64,000 bases of DNA from Allium sativum. Lineage: Eukaryota; Streptophyta; Magnoliopsida; Asparagales; Amaryllidaceae. Positions 1 through 10,555 of the stretch are shown here, piece after piece (position 1 is the first letter of the stretch; the number at the start of each line of letters is the position of its first letter). The notes beneath the pieces are model-generated. The model did no database searches, was not told the origin of the DNA, and saw only the letters and a list, made by a program, of their open reading frames with translations. The stretch covers positions 177,547,696 to 177,611,695 of the forward strand of contig CM060923.1 of NCBI GenBank assembly GCA_030737875.1, read 5' to 3'. The position numbers and the translations under genes were made by a program.

Positions 1-630
1 CTCTGAGCTCGTACGTCTCAGAGAAGGCGTTAAGCAAGAGAATAAATTCTCCGCCGCCAAACAAATGTATATTTAATAGAGATCAATCAACACAGAATAA
101 AATCCCATGTCAGACACACAGTCCATTTACAAGTTCGTTCTGGGTCTGAACGAAACCGGAGGCACTTTCCTCGCATATCCATCGATCTCCAAGTACGTCT
201 GGACGATCACCAACTGTTTCTCTCCTCTTGGGTGTACCGCCCAATCGAGATCATCAGCAATCACCCAAACGATGTGAAGACTTCCGATCTTCAACCACCG
301 TCTTCATCTTCGACTTATCGCCAAATCGGTTATTCAGAATGGGTATAAACCCGGTCTTTCCGAATAACCCACGATTATAATAAACAAATGTTACACAAAC
401 ACAACAAACGCCTCATTCCAATTCAGAATATTCTTTTATTCACCAAATCACATTCTTAGGGGAAAGGTTCCCATTTATTTTATCAAAGATAAATTCTTCT
501 AAATTTATTCTTTAATCTTCCTTTGGATGTCATTTCAATCCATATTATGGTTTTCCAAACTAGTCGGGATTAGCGAACCACACCGAAGTAATTATTTATT
601 TTATTTCCCAATCCCAACCTATTTATCCCA

Positions 631-755
631 TGGAGCAAAACTGGTAATACTCCATACCTAACACCATGGTGCTATCGGTAAAATTAATTACCATTTCACG
701 TTAAATCTAATTAAAGATTTTTACTATCGTTTTGGAGCAAAACTGGTGATACCCC
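631..755 (-). repeat. Pair of GGAG hairpins in LTR A
   Basis: Two inverted repeats lie at 631-654 and 732-755. Read on the minus strand, the first has arms ATGGAG and CTCCAT around a loop ending ACCAGTTTT. The same pair is found in the LTRs of B (16412 and 16514; 24129 and 24231) and C (31699 and 31799), and a single copy in F (49718; 57593). Confidence 0.7.
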
Positions 756-878
756 ATTTTCGATCACTTTCCAAATTTGATAATTTAAATTATCAATTCA
801 CATTTCAATTTAATTTCAGATTCATTAAAACTCCACTTAGTTTTAATTTTCCCACAAATTAATATCCTGCCTTTAACT

Positions 879-1130
879 GGGTTAAAGAACCAATGTCATC
901 TAAAACACGATCCATGATAAACCCAAAATCACATTCTATTGTTAATCGGGTTAAAGAACAAGTGTTATTCAAAACACCGCTCACGATAAACCCAAAAACC
1001 AATTTAAATTCAATTCCAATTAAATACCAAATTAACTGGATAATTTCACTAAATCTTAATTAAAAGTTTTATTCATTTCTAAACTGGGTTCAAGAACAGT
1101 GTTATTTAAGACACCATTCACGACGAACCC
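879..1130 (-). repeat. Three GGGTT/AACCC hairpins in LTR A
   Basis: Imperfect inverted repeats of about 46 bp lie at 879-924, 948-993 and 1086-1130. Each is bounded by GGGTT and AACCC and carries an inner stem of the type GAACA.GTGTT / AACAC.TGTTC. LTRs B and C have three copies at the equivalent place, and F has eight. Confidence 0.75.
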
Positions 1131-1439
1131 AAAATCCCATTTTATATTAAATACAAGGCTCTGAATAGAAAATATACCAGCTTATATTCAATATCAAATT
1201 CTGAAACCAACAAATATCGTATTGGAAATAATGATATATAATATATCTTTCAAATTTCCACAACCATATCTGTATAATCCTGAAATTCAACATCAAAATA
1301 TTCCAAAGATAATTTCGATTCAAATCCATTCCAACTCACGTATATTGGAAATTCTGATTATTTTTAAAACCACTTCAAATTCAATTTATTTACTTCAAAA
1401 ATAAATTGATTTTTATTCTAGTTCAAAACTAGTTCATTT

Positions 1440-1830
1440 CGATAAAAATCTATTTTTATCTTTGCAAATGTGGAATTTTTCATCCCAGTTCTTTCTAATT
1501 CACATATTATGATTTTACACAAATTATTAATATTTTTAATAATTTTATCAAGGCCCGTACAGTCGATTTCCATCAACGGCCATCGAACTGCACTTACAGC
1601 TACCTTTTCTGAAATTGATTTGGACGTATCTCCAAATCCAACCGTTAGATTTCAAATTTCTAATATTCATTGGAAAGCTCTTTTTGATACGAACCCAACG
1701 GTTCCGGTTTTAGGAGAATCCGACGGTCAGATCTCCCGCAACGTCAATTCGAAGTCAATGGTCGAAATTCGCGAACTCCCGCAGCGCGACGCGTTCTATT
1801 CAGGCCATTTAATATATATAATATATATTA
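1440..1830 (-). other. Conserved LTR block with a recurrent but non-coding open frame
   Basis: A block of about 330 bp recurs in B (15250-15570, 22980-23290), C (30170-30480) and F (48250-48540, 56125-56415). Read on the LTR strand it starts near GAACGCGCCGCG and ends near CGACTGTACGGG. A diverged second version sits near the LTR start (for example 41625-41820 and 44870-45060), so the LTR contains an old internal duplication. On the opposite strand the block is open for up to 153 codons and begins with a hydrophobic segment. My count of changes between copies fits neutral DNA, and the frame is broken in C and F, so I do not call a gene. Confidence 0.6.
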
Positions 1831-2728
1831 TATATATTTCATCGATTTCAATTCAAAACGTATTTATAATTCGTTTTAAATTCGTTTTCAAAACGATTTC
1901 AACTTCATATTCAATTTCAAATCAAAATTGAATATTCCACATCATCGATATATATATTTTCAAAATGTTATATTTTGAAATCACTTCCTTTCCTATATTC
2001 ATTATACAAACGAATAAAATCGATATAAATATCGTTCGCGTCAAAATGGCGCATCACTAATCAACACGGCTTTATATATTTCAATCACTTCGTTATTCTA
2101 TTCAACAAATGAATATTTATTCTATTCAACACATGAATCTATATTTCTTTCAACACTTGACTAATCTCAACAAATGAGTACTGTCAACACGTGACTATTT
2201 TTGTTATGTAATATATTTTATAAAATTTTGATAAAGATGTTAATTTTTATTGTTAAAATATTTCGTTCAACATATGAATATTTTTTTTTTCAACACATGA
2301 CTAATCTCAACACGTGAGTACTGTCAACACATGAATCTTATTTTATAATATTCTTTATTTTCTCAATTGGAACGAGGCCCAATCAATTACCATATAATGT
2401 TAATTATATGGATTCCATACAACACATGTATATAATAGCAACGATAAATAATCAACCATCATCCAAAGTGCACAAAACAACCGTCTGTCAACCTATCGAT
2501 TGACACATAACTAATTATCGGGACTAGTGTACGTCAAATATCATCCCAATACCCATGTGGAGTTTCACATAAACAAACATTGAATGTTATTTATGCAGTT
2601 GGGCGACGTGTAAAATTTATCGTCCCAATCAATATCAGTTAAAACAGTGTACATAAACAAATCGTCTGATTTGTAAATGAATATTTTATTTTATTCACAC
2701 ACACGTTAAAAATTATATTTTTAACGAT

Positions 2729-2744
2729 AAATATTTTATTTCAA
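2729..2744. repeat. Left target-site duplication of the LINE
   Basis: The 16-bp sequence AAATATTTTATTTCAA recurs without mismatch at 10123-10138. The outer three A residues are ambiguous with the LINE A-tail on the right, so the true duplication is 13-16 bp. Confidence 0.9.
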
Positions 2745-2751
2745 AATTTGA

Positions 2752-5700
2752 ATGGCGTCTGAAAACTCTTTCTTCTTTCCGGAAAACAATTCTTGTACTA
2801 ATTCCATATTCTCTCAATTCAATTGGGGCCGATCTCAAATTCCTGCATATGATAATAGATTGAATTCAGTGGATCGTTCAGATTGGTCAAGGGCGGGTTC
2901 TCAGGGTCGTCGAGATGGTTGTTTTCGCTGTGGAGAGGGAAATCATATTGCGAGATATTGTAAAAATCAAATAAGATGCTTTAATTGTGGTCAATTAGGG
3001 CATCGGAGTGGTAATTGTTCAGTTTTATCAAGTTCTTGGCGGAATCGGCCAATTGCAAAAGTCACGAGTCAGCAAATTCTGGGGTCGGGTATGATTCTAT
3101 TAATGAATTTCTTTAGCTTAGATGATCAGATTCTAATTGTGAATAAATGCCAAGAATTAGGAATCGAAGAGGGTGGATTCTGTAGACCAGGTTATGCAAA
3201 TGGTGCTATTTTGAATCTTCTAATGTTGTGTTTGGGTAAATATTGGAATCCGCAAGTTAGGGGTTATGAAGACAGGAGAAAAAAGGATGGTGCTTTGCCT
3301 TCAGAAATTCCATTAGTTTTCAAGAAGATGGTTAGTAATTCTTTGTTGGCTGCTCATAAAGAAATTATGGATAGTGGGGGAAATATTGACGAACTGCCAT
3401 CTATGACTCCAGATGCTTGTATTGTAAATGTCTACAATTTAGATGGAAATTTGGGGGTTCATCAAGACAAGGATGAAAGCGATGAAAGTCTTTCACTTGG
3501 TTTGCCTATAGTTTCATTTTCTATAGGAGACTCGGCTGAGTTTATTTACAAGGATGAGACATGCAAAGATTTTGATAGGAGAATTATACTGGAATCAGGA
3601 GATGTTCTCATATTCGGAGGAAAATCAAGGAGAATCTTTCACGGTGTTACTGGTATTCACAAAGATACGGCTCCGGAGCTGATCAGAAGGAGAACTAATA
3701 TGAAGGTGGGTAGATTGAATTTGACGTTCAGGCAGTGTGGTTATCCAGCAAGTCACAATATATCATCCAACGTGAATACTCAAGTGCATAAATCCTTTGC
3801 AGATGTTGTAAGACAGCCGGTTTCGGATATGTCAACTTGGAGCTTACCTCTTAAAAACTCTCGGAATAGAAAGAATGGTTTTTTCTGCTTTCGATGTGGT
3901 GAATCCTCGCATTTTGCGAAGGATTGTCGAAATGGCATTCGATGTTTTATCTGTGAAGGAGTGGGTCACCTAAAGTATAACTGTCCTACGAGGTTCAAAG
4001 GCAAAACAGTGGTAGATTTGTTGCACTTCAATTGTTTGATGTTATGTCAGAGAATGCTTGAATTGCTGAACTTGTACAATCTGGATTTCAAAGTCGATGA
4101 GGATGAAGGGGCTTATTTGATGTTGGCGATGGGGTGGAATCTGGAGGGTATGGTGGACGGGATTTTGTGGAGCAAGAGTGAAGATATAATGAATAGTGTT
4201 CCTCCATTACCTTGTCCAATGACAAGGAAAGAACACGCTTATTCTTTCAGTTTGAATCTCGTGAAGTTAAAGAGAATTTACACTGATTCGTTGGCTAGAA
4301 ATAAGAAGGTGGCTTTTAGGCTGTTGGATAAGATGCTTGAACATTTTGACACAGTGAATACTATTATTAACATTGAATATAATGAGGCAGATCTGCAATT
4401 TAAGTCTGAAAGGAAATCGCGGGCTATTTCTGAAATGGACAATAGCAGCCAAACAATGGAGGCTTTGGGTATTGATCTGGACGTAGATGGTGGTGATTGG
4501 CTTGAAGGTGGTGTGGGTTTGGGGCCTTTGTTGAGAGATCCGTTACTGTTAGACCTATATGTGATGCTTTGTATGGGATCGGGAGATGGTGAATGGGAAG
4601 GAGATGTTTATAATGTTGGGTTAAAGGGTGGAATGACTGATGATAATGGGAGGGAAAGAGATGTGATGACTGGTGTGGATGTGGAGGATATGGGGGAGTA
4701 TATTTCTAACTATGACAATGTTAATGAAGGGGATAGCATGTCAGGTAAGGTAGATATGTTGAACTGGGAAGTGGCAAAAGAAGTGATACTTTCGAATAGT
4801 TTTGCTATCTTGCAAGACTGTGAGGAGGGAATGAATATGTTGGGGAGGTCAGATGGCTCTAAGCCAGAGGACGTGTCAAAAGCTGGCTCTCTGTTGAAGA
4901 GAGGATTTAGTGTTGGAAAAGTAAAATGTGGATGGAACTCTCAAAAAATGGCATGGTGGCATGGGCGTAGAGAGCGTGTCAAACAAGGGGAATGTGTATT
5001 GAATAGTGACATTATTGTGGTGGACGATATGTGTTGGCTGGATGGTCGAAGAGAAGTGGCTCAGCAACAATCTAGTGTGCTTGGTGCATGTTTTCTTTCG
5101 TCAACTGGAGATGATTCATCATTGATGGATCATGACTTTGTTTCAGATATGGACTGTGATTTGGTGGGATTGTCATTTGTATGGGACAAATGTCAGGCTT
5201 CGGTGCTGATCTGTCAGAATTTGGTGAAGCTCTTAAGTCTTTTTGTGAGACCATGTACTGGTATTGCTAGTAGGGTGGGGGATTATATGCATTTGATTTT
5301 ATCTACAGTTGATGACTCCAGTTCATTGTTGATGGGATCTGGTGAGGAGCCAGTTAGTAGGGAGGGAGAATGTACACATTTGGGTTTCTCTACTGTAGAT
5401 GACACTAGTACAGTATTGATGGGTTCTGATGGGGATCTATTACAGAGCAGGTCCATCTCTTTGTCGAAGAGAGGAAGGCGCAAGAGTGTCGTTCCTAGTT
5501 CTGGATTAGTTAGACGCAGTGCTCGGATCAGAGCTAGTTCTTCTCCTTTTCGAGGTAGGTCTTCAAGTCCGAGTGCTAGTAGTAGCAATTCAGACTTGGG
5601 CTCAGGTATGCATTCTGTTTATGGTAGTGACTATTCTGCTTATGCCTTGAGTAGTCTATCGTCTAGCCAGTTATATCAGCTTGCCGATGATACAGCTTTT

Positions 5701-5778
5701 ATTTTTACGGACGTCGAGTTAGATGCTGACTATATTAGGAGTAGAGAGCTAGAGAGAGTTTCTTCTATGAGTAGATGA
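2752..5778 (+). CDS. LINE ORF1: CCHC zinc knuckles flanking an ALKBH1-like AlkB dioxygenase domain
   Basis: The frame is intact at 1008 codons. Seen in the sequence: two CX2CX4HX4C knuckles (C57, C60, H65, C70 and C76, C79, H84, C89); a domain at about residues 108-328; then two more knuckles (C379, C382, H387, C392 and C398, C401, H406, C411). The central domain has the AlkB iron and 2-oxoglutarate set: H237 and D239 in VHQDKDES, H297 in RRIFHGV, and RLNLTFR with R321 and R327, plus VSFSIGDSAEF and LESGDVLIFGG. This pattern is closest to ALKBH1-type nucleic acid demethylases. The C-terminal 600 residues are acidic and serine-rich and end in a basic patch (SKRGRRKS, RRSARIR). In plant LINEs ORF1 binds the element RNA; the AlkB domain suggests removal of methyl groups from RNA or cDNA, which is inference. 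The start is the first ATG after the insertion point, and an upstream start in a longer relative is possible. Confidence 0.9.
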   Translation: MASENSFFFPENNSCTNSIFSQFNWGRSQIPAYDNRLNSVDRSDWSRAGSQGRRDGCFRCGEGNHIARYCKNQIRCFNCGQLGHRSGNCSVLSSSWRNRPIAKVTSQQILGSGMILLMNFFSLDDQILIVNKCQELGIEEGGFCRPGYANGAILNLLMLCLGKYWNPQVRGYEDRRKKDGALPSEIPLVFKKMVSNSLLAAHKEIMDSGGNIDELPSMTPDACIVNVYNLDGNLGVHQDKDESDESLSLGLPIVSFSIGDSAEFIYKDETCKDFDRRIILESGDVLIFGGKSRRIFHGVTGIHKDTAPELIRRRTNMKVGRLNLTFRQCGYPASHNISSNVNTQVHKSFADVVRQPVSDMSTWSLPLKNSRNRKNGFFCFRCGESSHFAKDCRNGIRCFICEGVGHLKYNCPTRFKGKTVVDLLHFNCLMLCQRMLELLNLYNLDFKVDEDEGAYLMLAMGWNLEGMVDGILWSKSEDIMNSVPPLPCPMTRKEHAYSFSLNLVKLKRIYTDSLARNKKVAFRLLDKMLEHFDTVNTIINIEYNEADLQFKSERKSRAISEMDNSSQTMEALGIDLDVDGGDWLEGGVGLGPLLRDPLLLDLYVMLCMGSGDGEWEGDVYNVGLKGGMTDDNGRERDVMTGVDVEDMGEYISNYDNVNEGDSMSGKVDMLNWEVAKEVILSNSFAILQDCEEGMNMLGRSDGSKPEDVSKAGSLLKRGFSVGKVKCGWNSQKMAWWHGRRERVKQGECVLNSDIIVVDDMCWLDGRREVAQQQSSVLGACFLSSTGDDSSLMDHDFVSDMDCDLVGLSFVWDKCQASVLICQNLVKLLSLFVRPCTGIASRVGDYMHLILSTVDDSSSLLMGSGEEPVSREGECTHLGFSTVDDTSTVLMGSDGDLLQSRSISLSKRGRRKSVVPSSGLVRRSARIRASSSPFRGRSSSPSASSSNSDLGSGMHSVYGSDYSAYALSSLSSSQLYQLADDTAFIFTDVELDADYIRSRELERVSSMSR

Positions 5779-8700
5779 GGATTGTTAGTTGGAATATTAG
5801 GGGTTTAAATAAACCTAAAAAATGTGCTAAGGTTAGGACGTTTTTTGTAGATTATCATATTGATATTGTATTGCTACAAGAGACTAAAATTGACAGTCCA
5901 GACTTTACTTTTTATGCTAGATTAGGGGGGTCCATTATTACTAACTGGGCCTGTCTACCGGCTATTGGTAGTGCAGGGGGGCTCATGATTGGATGGAAAG
6001 ATAATCAATATAGACTAGTGCAGGAATTTTCTAAGGCATATTCTTTACATGTTATTTTAGCTTCACTTATTGATAATACTTCTTTGGGTATTACTAATGT
6101 GTATGGCCCTCACACTAAGATAGAGAGGAGGCGTTTGTAGGATGAATGTTCTGACTTTAGAAATTGTTTCCCTAATCCGTGGATTGTGGGAGGGGATTTC
6201 AATGTTACTAGGTTTTTAGGAGAGAGATCTCCTCGAGAAGGAGATTTTTCTGACATGGAGGAATTTAATGATTTCATACTAGATAATAATTTGATAGAGA
6301 TTCCGCTTAGTAATAGATCTTTTACTTGGTCAAATGTTAGGGACATTCCGTCTTTTGCTTTATTAGATAGATTTCTTATAAGTTCAGAGGTTGATGATAG
6401 ATTTCCTATTTGTAAAGTAAAAGGTTTACCTTTTTTATATTCAGATCATTGTCCTTTAATCCTTTCGTGCGAATCAAATATTCTGATTAGTAATAACTTT
6501 AAATTTGAAAAGATGTGGCTCTTAGACACTAGTTTTATTAATCTTGTCAATGTTAGGTGGACTTCGTTAATCTATTTTAATAATATATATATAATGGTAA
6601 TTCGGCGAAGATCTTCGTTTCAAAATTGGGTAAACTACGATTTTTTCTCAAGAGATGGAATAAATTTATTTTTGGTAGCGTTAGAATTAAGAAAGATAAG
6701 ATTTTATGTGAAATGTTAGATATAGACAAATTAGGTGAATCTAGGGCCCTAAATCTGGTTGAGAGAGATAGACTTTTAAATCTTAGAAATGATTTCAAAG
6801 TTATATTAGAAAAAGAAGAAACTATGTGGAGACAAAGATCTCGAGTGCAATGGATCAAGGAGGGGGATAATAACACGAAATTTTTTCATAGTATGGCTAA
6901 TAAAAGGAGGCGAGACAATTTGATTCACTCTATATTTATAAATGAGGAGGAATTAACAGTTCAGAGAGATTTAAATGAAGCTTTTTCCAATTATTTTAAA
7001 CAAATTTTTGGGACTAGGATCAAAAGAAGAATTAATGTTAATTGGAAGGAAATATACCCTAATGGGAATAATGGAGAGTTAGTAGATTTAGATAAGCCTT
7101 TTTCTGAGCTGGAGATTTGGAAGGCTATATGTGATATACCTAGTGACAAAGCTCCGGGGCCTGATGGGTTTTCTGTTTTATTTTACAAACAATTTTGGGA
7201 GGTATTGAAATCTGATATTATTAATCTATTTAATGATTTTTATAGCGGGAATTTGTGTTTAGGTAATTTTAATTTCGCTAATGTTATCCTTATTAAGAAG
7301 AAAGAAGATGCAAAATTTCTAAAAGATTTTAGGCCAATCTCTTTAATAAATGTATCGGTTAAGATTATATCCAAAGTTCTAACGAATAGGCTTAGTAGTA
7401 AGATGAATGTTCTAATTGATCATTCACAAACTGCTTTTATTAAAGGTAGACAAATTGTGGATGGAGTGGCAGCAGTGCAAGAATATATTAATGTTTGTGT
7501 TAAAAATAATTTTACATGTGTAATTTCGAAAATTGATTTTGAGAAAGCATTTGATTCTATTGATTGGGATTACATCTGTGAAGTGTGTCTTGCTAGAGGT
7601 TTTAGTATCAAATGGACTAACTGGATAATGCTTTTACTTAGGTATGGTAGTTCTCATATTGTGGTTAATGAGGTGGTAGGGAAGAAATCCAATCTAAGAG
7701 GGGGCTTAGACAGGGAGATCCTCTGTCACCACTATTATTTAACTTAGCAGTTGACGTTTTTACTAGAATTATTAAGAGAGCGGGGAGATTAGGTGTTTTG
7801 GGTAATGTAGGTAATAATGAATTGAGTAATGAACTATCAATTCTCCAATTTGCGGATGATACCTTATTATTTTCTTCACATTTACCAAAACACATTATTG
7901 CGCTTAAGTTTATTCTTTATTGTTTTGAGATGTTATCGGGCCTTAGTATTAATTTTGACAAGAGTTCTGTTATGGTCATTAATGATTTTAGTAATGTAGA
8001 GGCTATGGTTGCTAATACCTTAAACTGTTCGGTTATGAAATTCCCTTTTGATTATTTGGGTTTTAAGATTAGACCTTCGAAACTAAAGAAGGAGGATTGG
8101 CTAGTCATAATAGATATGATTAATAATAGTCTATCTAGATGGAATAATAGATTTTTGTCTAGAGCAGGTAGATTAGTTTTGGTTAATTCGGTACTATCTG
8201 CTATCCCTTCTTATTGGATGTCTGTACATAGATTTCCTCAATGGTTTGTTGATAAGATTGACAGGATAAGACGTAATTACCTTTGGAATGGGGGTGGTGA
8301 TCCTGTTTGTAGGGGTTTTAATTATTTAGTAAACTGGGAGTTGTGTTGTAGGCCTAAGAAAGATGGGGGATTGGGGATCATTAACTTAGTTAATTTTAAT
8401 TCTTCCTTATTAGCCAAATGGTTGTGGAAATTTAGAAGTCCTATATTTTCGACTACGTGGAAGCTTATTATTTCTAAATTTTACTATTCAGAAGGAGAAT
8501 TTATTGTGGGGTCTAGGGAAAGATGGTATAATAGATTATCTTGCTTTTGGAAGTCAGTATTAAGGTGCTTTGATTTTTTTCAACTTAGGTTGTAAGGTGA
8601 TTGTTCATTCGGGTGATATGACTTACTTTTGGCATGATAGTTGGATTTCTAGATTACCACTTAAAATTGAATTCAGGGAACTCTTTAATAATTGTAGCTT

Positions 8701-9505
8701 TAAAAATGCGTTGATTAAGGATGTTTTTAGAAGAGATTTGGACCCCCCTTGGGAATTTTCTTTTGATAATATCTTAGAAGGGGAAATGTTAAGACAACTA
8801 GCTTTATTATATGCTAAGTTAGCATTATATCACATTGATGAGTATAGGGACTCTATTAGCTGGGGTATGGATAAGAGTCAAATTTATTCGGTTAATTCTA
8901 TGTATAACTTTATAATTTTTTCGGGAATCTCATTTCGGCCTTTTAAGTTTATATGGAAATCTAATTCTCCTCCTAAAGCCAAATTTCTAATGTGGTTAAT
9001 CATTCATAAGAAACTTAATACGGTTGAACATCTAAAGAGGAAGAATATCATTTTTGATGTTAAGTGCTATTTTTGTAATCTTTTGAGTGAGGATGTTGAT
9101 CATTTATTTTACTCATGCAATATCACAAATTTTATATTGAATATGGTTTTAAGGATATTTGTTTTTGATTGTTTTAGTTCTTTCAATAGTTGTGCTGAAT
9201 ATTGGGAGTCTTATAGATTTGTCTACAATGGTAGTAAAAGATATATTCTAGATTCTTTAGTCACTATCATAAGTTGGTACATTTGGTTTGAGAGAAATCA
9301 ACGATGTTTTCAGACTAATATTGTTTCTACGGATAATGTAATCATCAAAATAGTTTATTTTTGTTTGGAATGGATGTCTAATTCTCATTACAAATTATTT
9401 GGGAAAGTGGGCTTTGATAGTTTTTTTATTAAGGTTAGATCTAATTTGTATCTTTTTATTAATATCAGTTGTTATTTCCGTAATAGATATCGTATTGGCT
9501 GCTAA
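5775..9505 (+). pseudogene. LINE ORF2: AP-endonuclease, reverse transcriptase, zf-RVT (one stop, three frameshifts)
   Basis: It starts at an ATG whose ATGA also contains the ORF1 stop. Endonuclease at 5775-6480: MRIVSWNIRGLN, LLQETKI, GGDFNVTR and SDHCPL. Reverse transcriptase at about 7100-8080: KAPGPDG, DFRPISLINVSVKIISKVL, KIDFEKAFDSIDW, RQGDPLSPL, and the catalytic FADD at 7849-7860. A zf-RVT domain lies at about 8940-9120 (CYFC, later DHLFYSC). Lesions: TAG at 6138-6140, where related proteins have a tryptophan; a frame change in the TA tract near 6580-6595; one base missing near the G run 7679-7682; one extra T in the T7 run 8574-8580. All three indels are in slippage-prone tracts, so read errors should be excluded. 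The encoded enzyme would nick target DNA and copy the RNA there. Confidence 0.93.
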
Positions 9506-10122
9506 TTTCTTTAAGTAATTTTTACTTTTTTATTTTTGCTTTCTTTCTGCACATATATATATGGGTAATAAATTTGTATGAATATATATAACTATATAAG
9601 CTTATATATATATATGCTTATACTATATATATATATATATATTTATACATCTATATTTCCATATATATATGTGTGAAAATTTCCGATAGTTTTTGTAGAG
9701 CTTTTCGCAGATACAGGGTGTTGAGTTTTCAGGCGTTCAGGAAGAGGGATATTCTGTGGAGCTTAGAGGATTGCTTGTTGGATTGTTGATCTGATCATTC
9801 ATTTGGCTTATTGTTAGAGAGTGTTTTTTTTATATGTTGCTCTTCATTATTTTTGAGTACTACTTAGTGGGTGAGAGATATTGTATTGGAGTAGATATAC
9901 TTCAATATCGAGTGGTGGCCTTGCCGGAATTCGATATTGGAGTAGATGGGCGGTGGTTTATCCGGAGCTCATCTATCTACGATCCTTACATCCCTAGAGC
10001 CGTGTTGGGTTTTATCTTGTATTACCATGTACTATAGTCGGACTCTGTATCTTTGCTTTTATTATATATATATATGTGTGCTCTCTTCTCATCAGAAGAT
10101 CACACATTTTTGTTTTCAAAAA
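9506..10122 (+). other. LINE 3' UTR and A-tail
   Basis: A non-coding tail follows the ORF2 stop. It contains TA-rich microsatellite tracts at about 9545-9675 and a T/G-rich middle. It ends in a run of eight A (10118-10125) whose last residues merge with the target duplication. Confidence 0.8.
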
Positions 10123-10138
10123 AAATATTTTATTTCAA
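10123..10138. repeat. Right target-site duplication of the LINE
   Basis: Matches 2729-2744 in all 16 positions. Past it the sequence continues element A (CACATGAATTTCTATTCAG), the same continuation seen, inverted, in LTR F near 47215. Confidence 0.9.
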
Positions 10139-10400
10139 CACATGAATTTCTATTCAGTTCATTTACACAATAAAATGATATTTTTTTTCTAACTTATTTT
10201 AGAAAATTTCGGCGGCATAACAGCACGATACTAGAAACGGGACAAGGCCTAGCCTTATCCCCAGTCTAATAATGGCCCACGCCATTCGCACATCAATCAA
10301 ATCAATTTCTATTTCACCAAACAATCAAATTCAACTCAAATAATCTAATCAATCTATGCAACCAAACAAACAAGTCCATGGTATGTGGACAGTGGTGTAG

Positions 10401-10478
10401 GGTGCTACTAAACACCGTCTGCATCCTAGTATATATATTTCTAACTAGGAAATAAAATTTAAAGTGAGAAGTCCTCAC
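10401..10478 (-). repeat. Two small hairpins of LTR A (GGTGCT stem; GTGAG palindrome)
   Basis: GGTGCT-acta-AACACC at 10401-10416 and GTGAG...CTCAC at 10464-10478. Both recur in the same order and spacing in C (28977-29050) and F (46778-46853). The GTGAG palindrome alone recurs in B and G. Confidence 0.6.
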
Positions 10479-10555
10479 AGAGGGTTCCACTCCGCCGTGC
10501 TTTGCTTCTGGATTGCTGAACCGTCTGGATCTGACTGAAATTCCAATGCAGTCTT

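Larger units (their letters stand above)
2745..10122 (+). mobile_element. L1-type LINE retrotransposon inserted in LTR A
   Basis: It has two overlapping reading frames (ORF1 with zinc knuckles and an AlkB domain; ORF2 with endonuclease, reverse transcriptase and zf-RVT), a 3' UTR and a short A-tail, bracketed by a 16-bp duplication. The related LTR F at 47210-47260 and 55085-55135 is uninterrupted at the matching place and acts as an empty site: read on the opposite strand it runs from TTTTTAACGATA straight into TTTTATTTCAACATATGAA. Only 7 bp separate the duplication from the ORF1 ATG, so either the 5' UTR is almost absent or the copy is slightly 5'-truncated. It moves by target-primed reverse transcription; this copy cannot supply a working ORF2. 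Confidence 0.97.

Noticed and set aside
1470..1931. A recurrent open frame of up to 153 codons, with a hydrophobic start, antisense to the LTRs A and B (also 15216-15620 and 22919-23278), as a small secreted protein
   Set aside because: I compared the A and B copies codon by codon: roughly 7 silent against over 20 replacement changes, about what neutral DNA gives. The frame is broken in C (30262-30504) and stopped in F (48385-48588), the youngest element. The similarity is LTR homology.
2752..4000. The CCHC-containing frame as Gag of an LTR retrotransposon or as an isolated host ALKBH1 gene
   Set aside because: It overlaps a LINE ORF2 with endonuclease and LINE-type reverse transcriptase, lacks introns, and lies within one 7.4-kb unit bounded by a target duplication.
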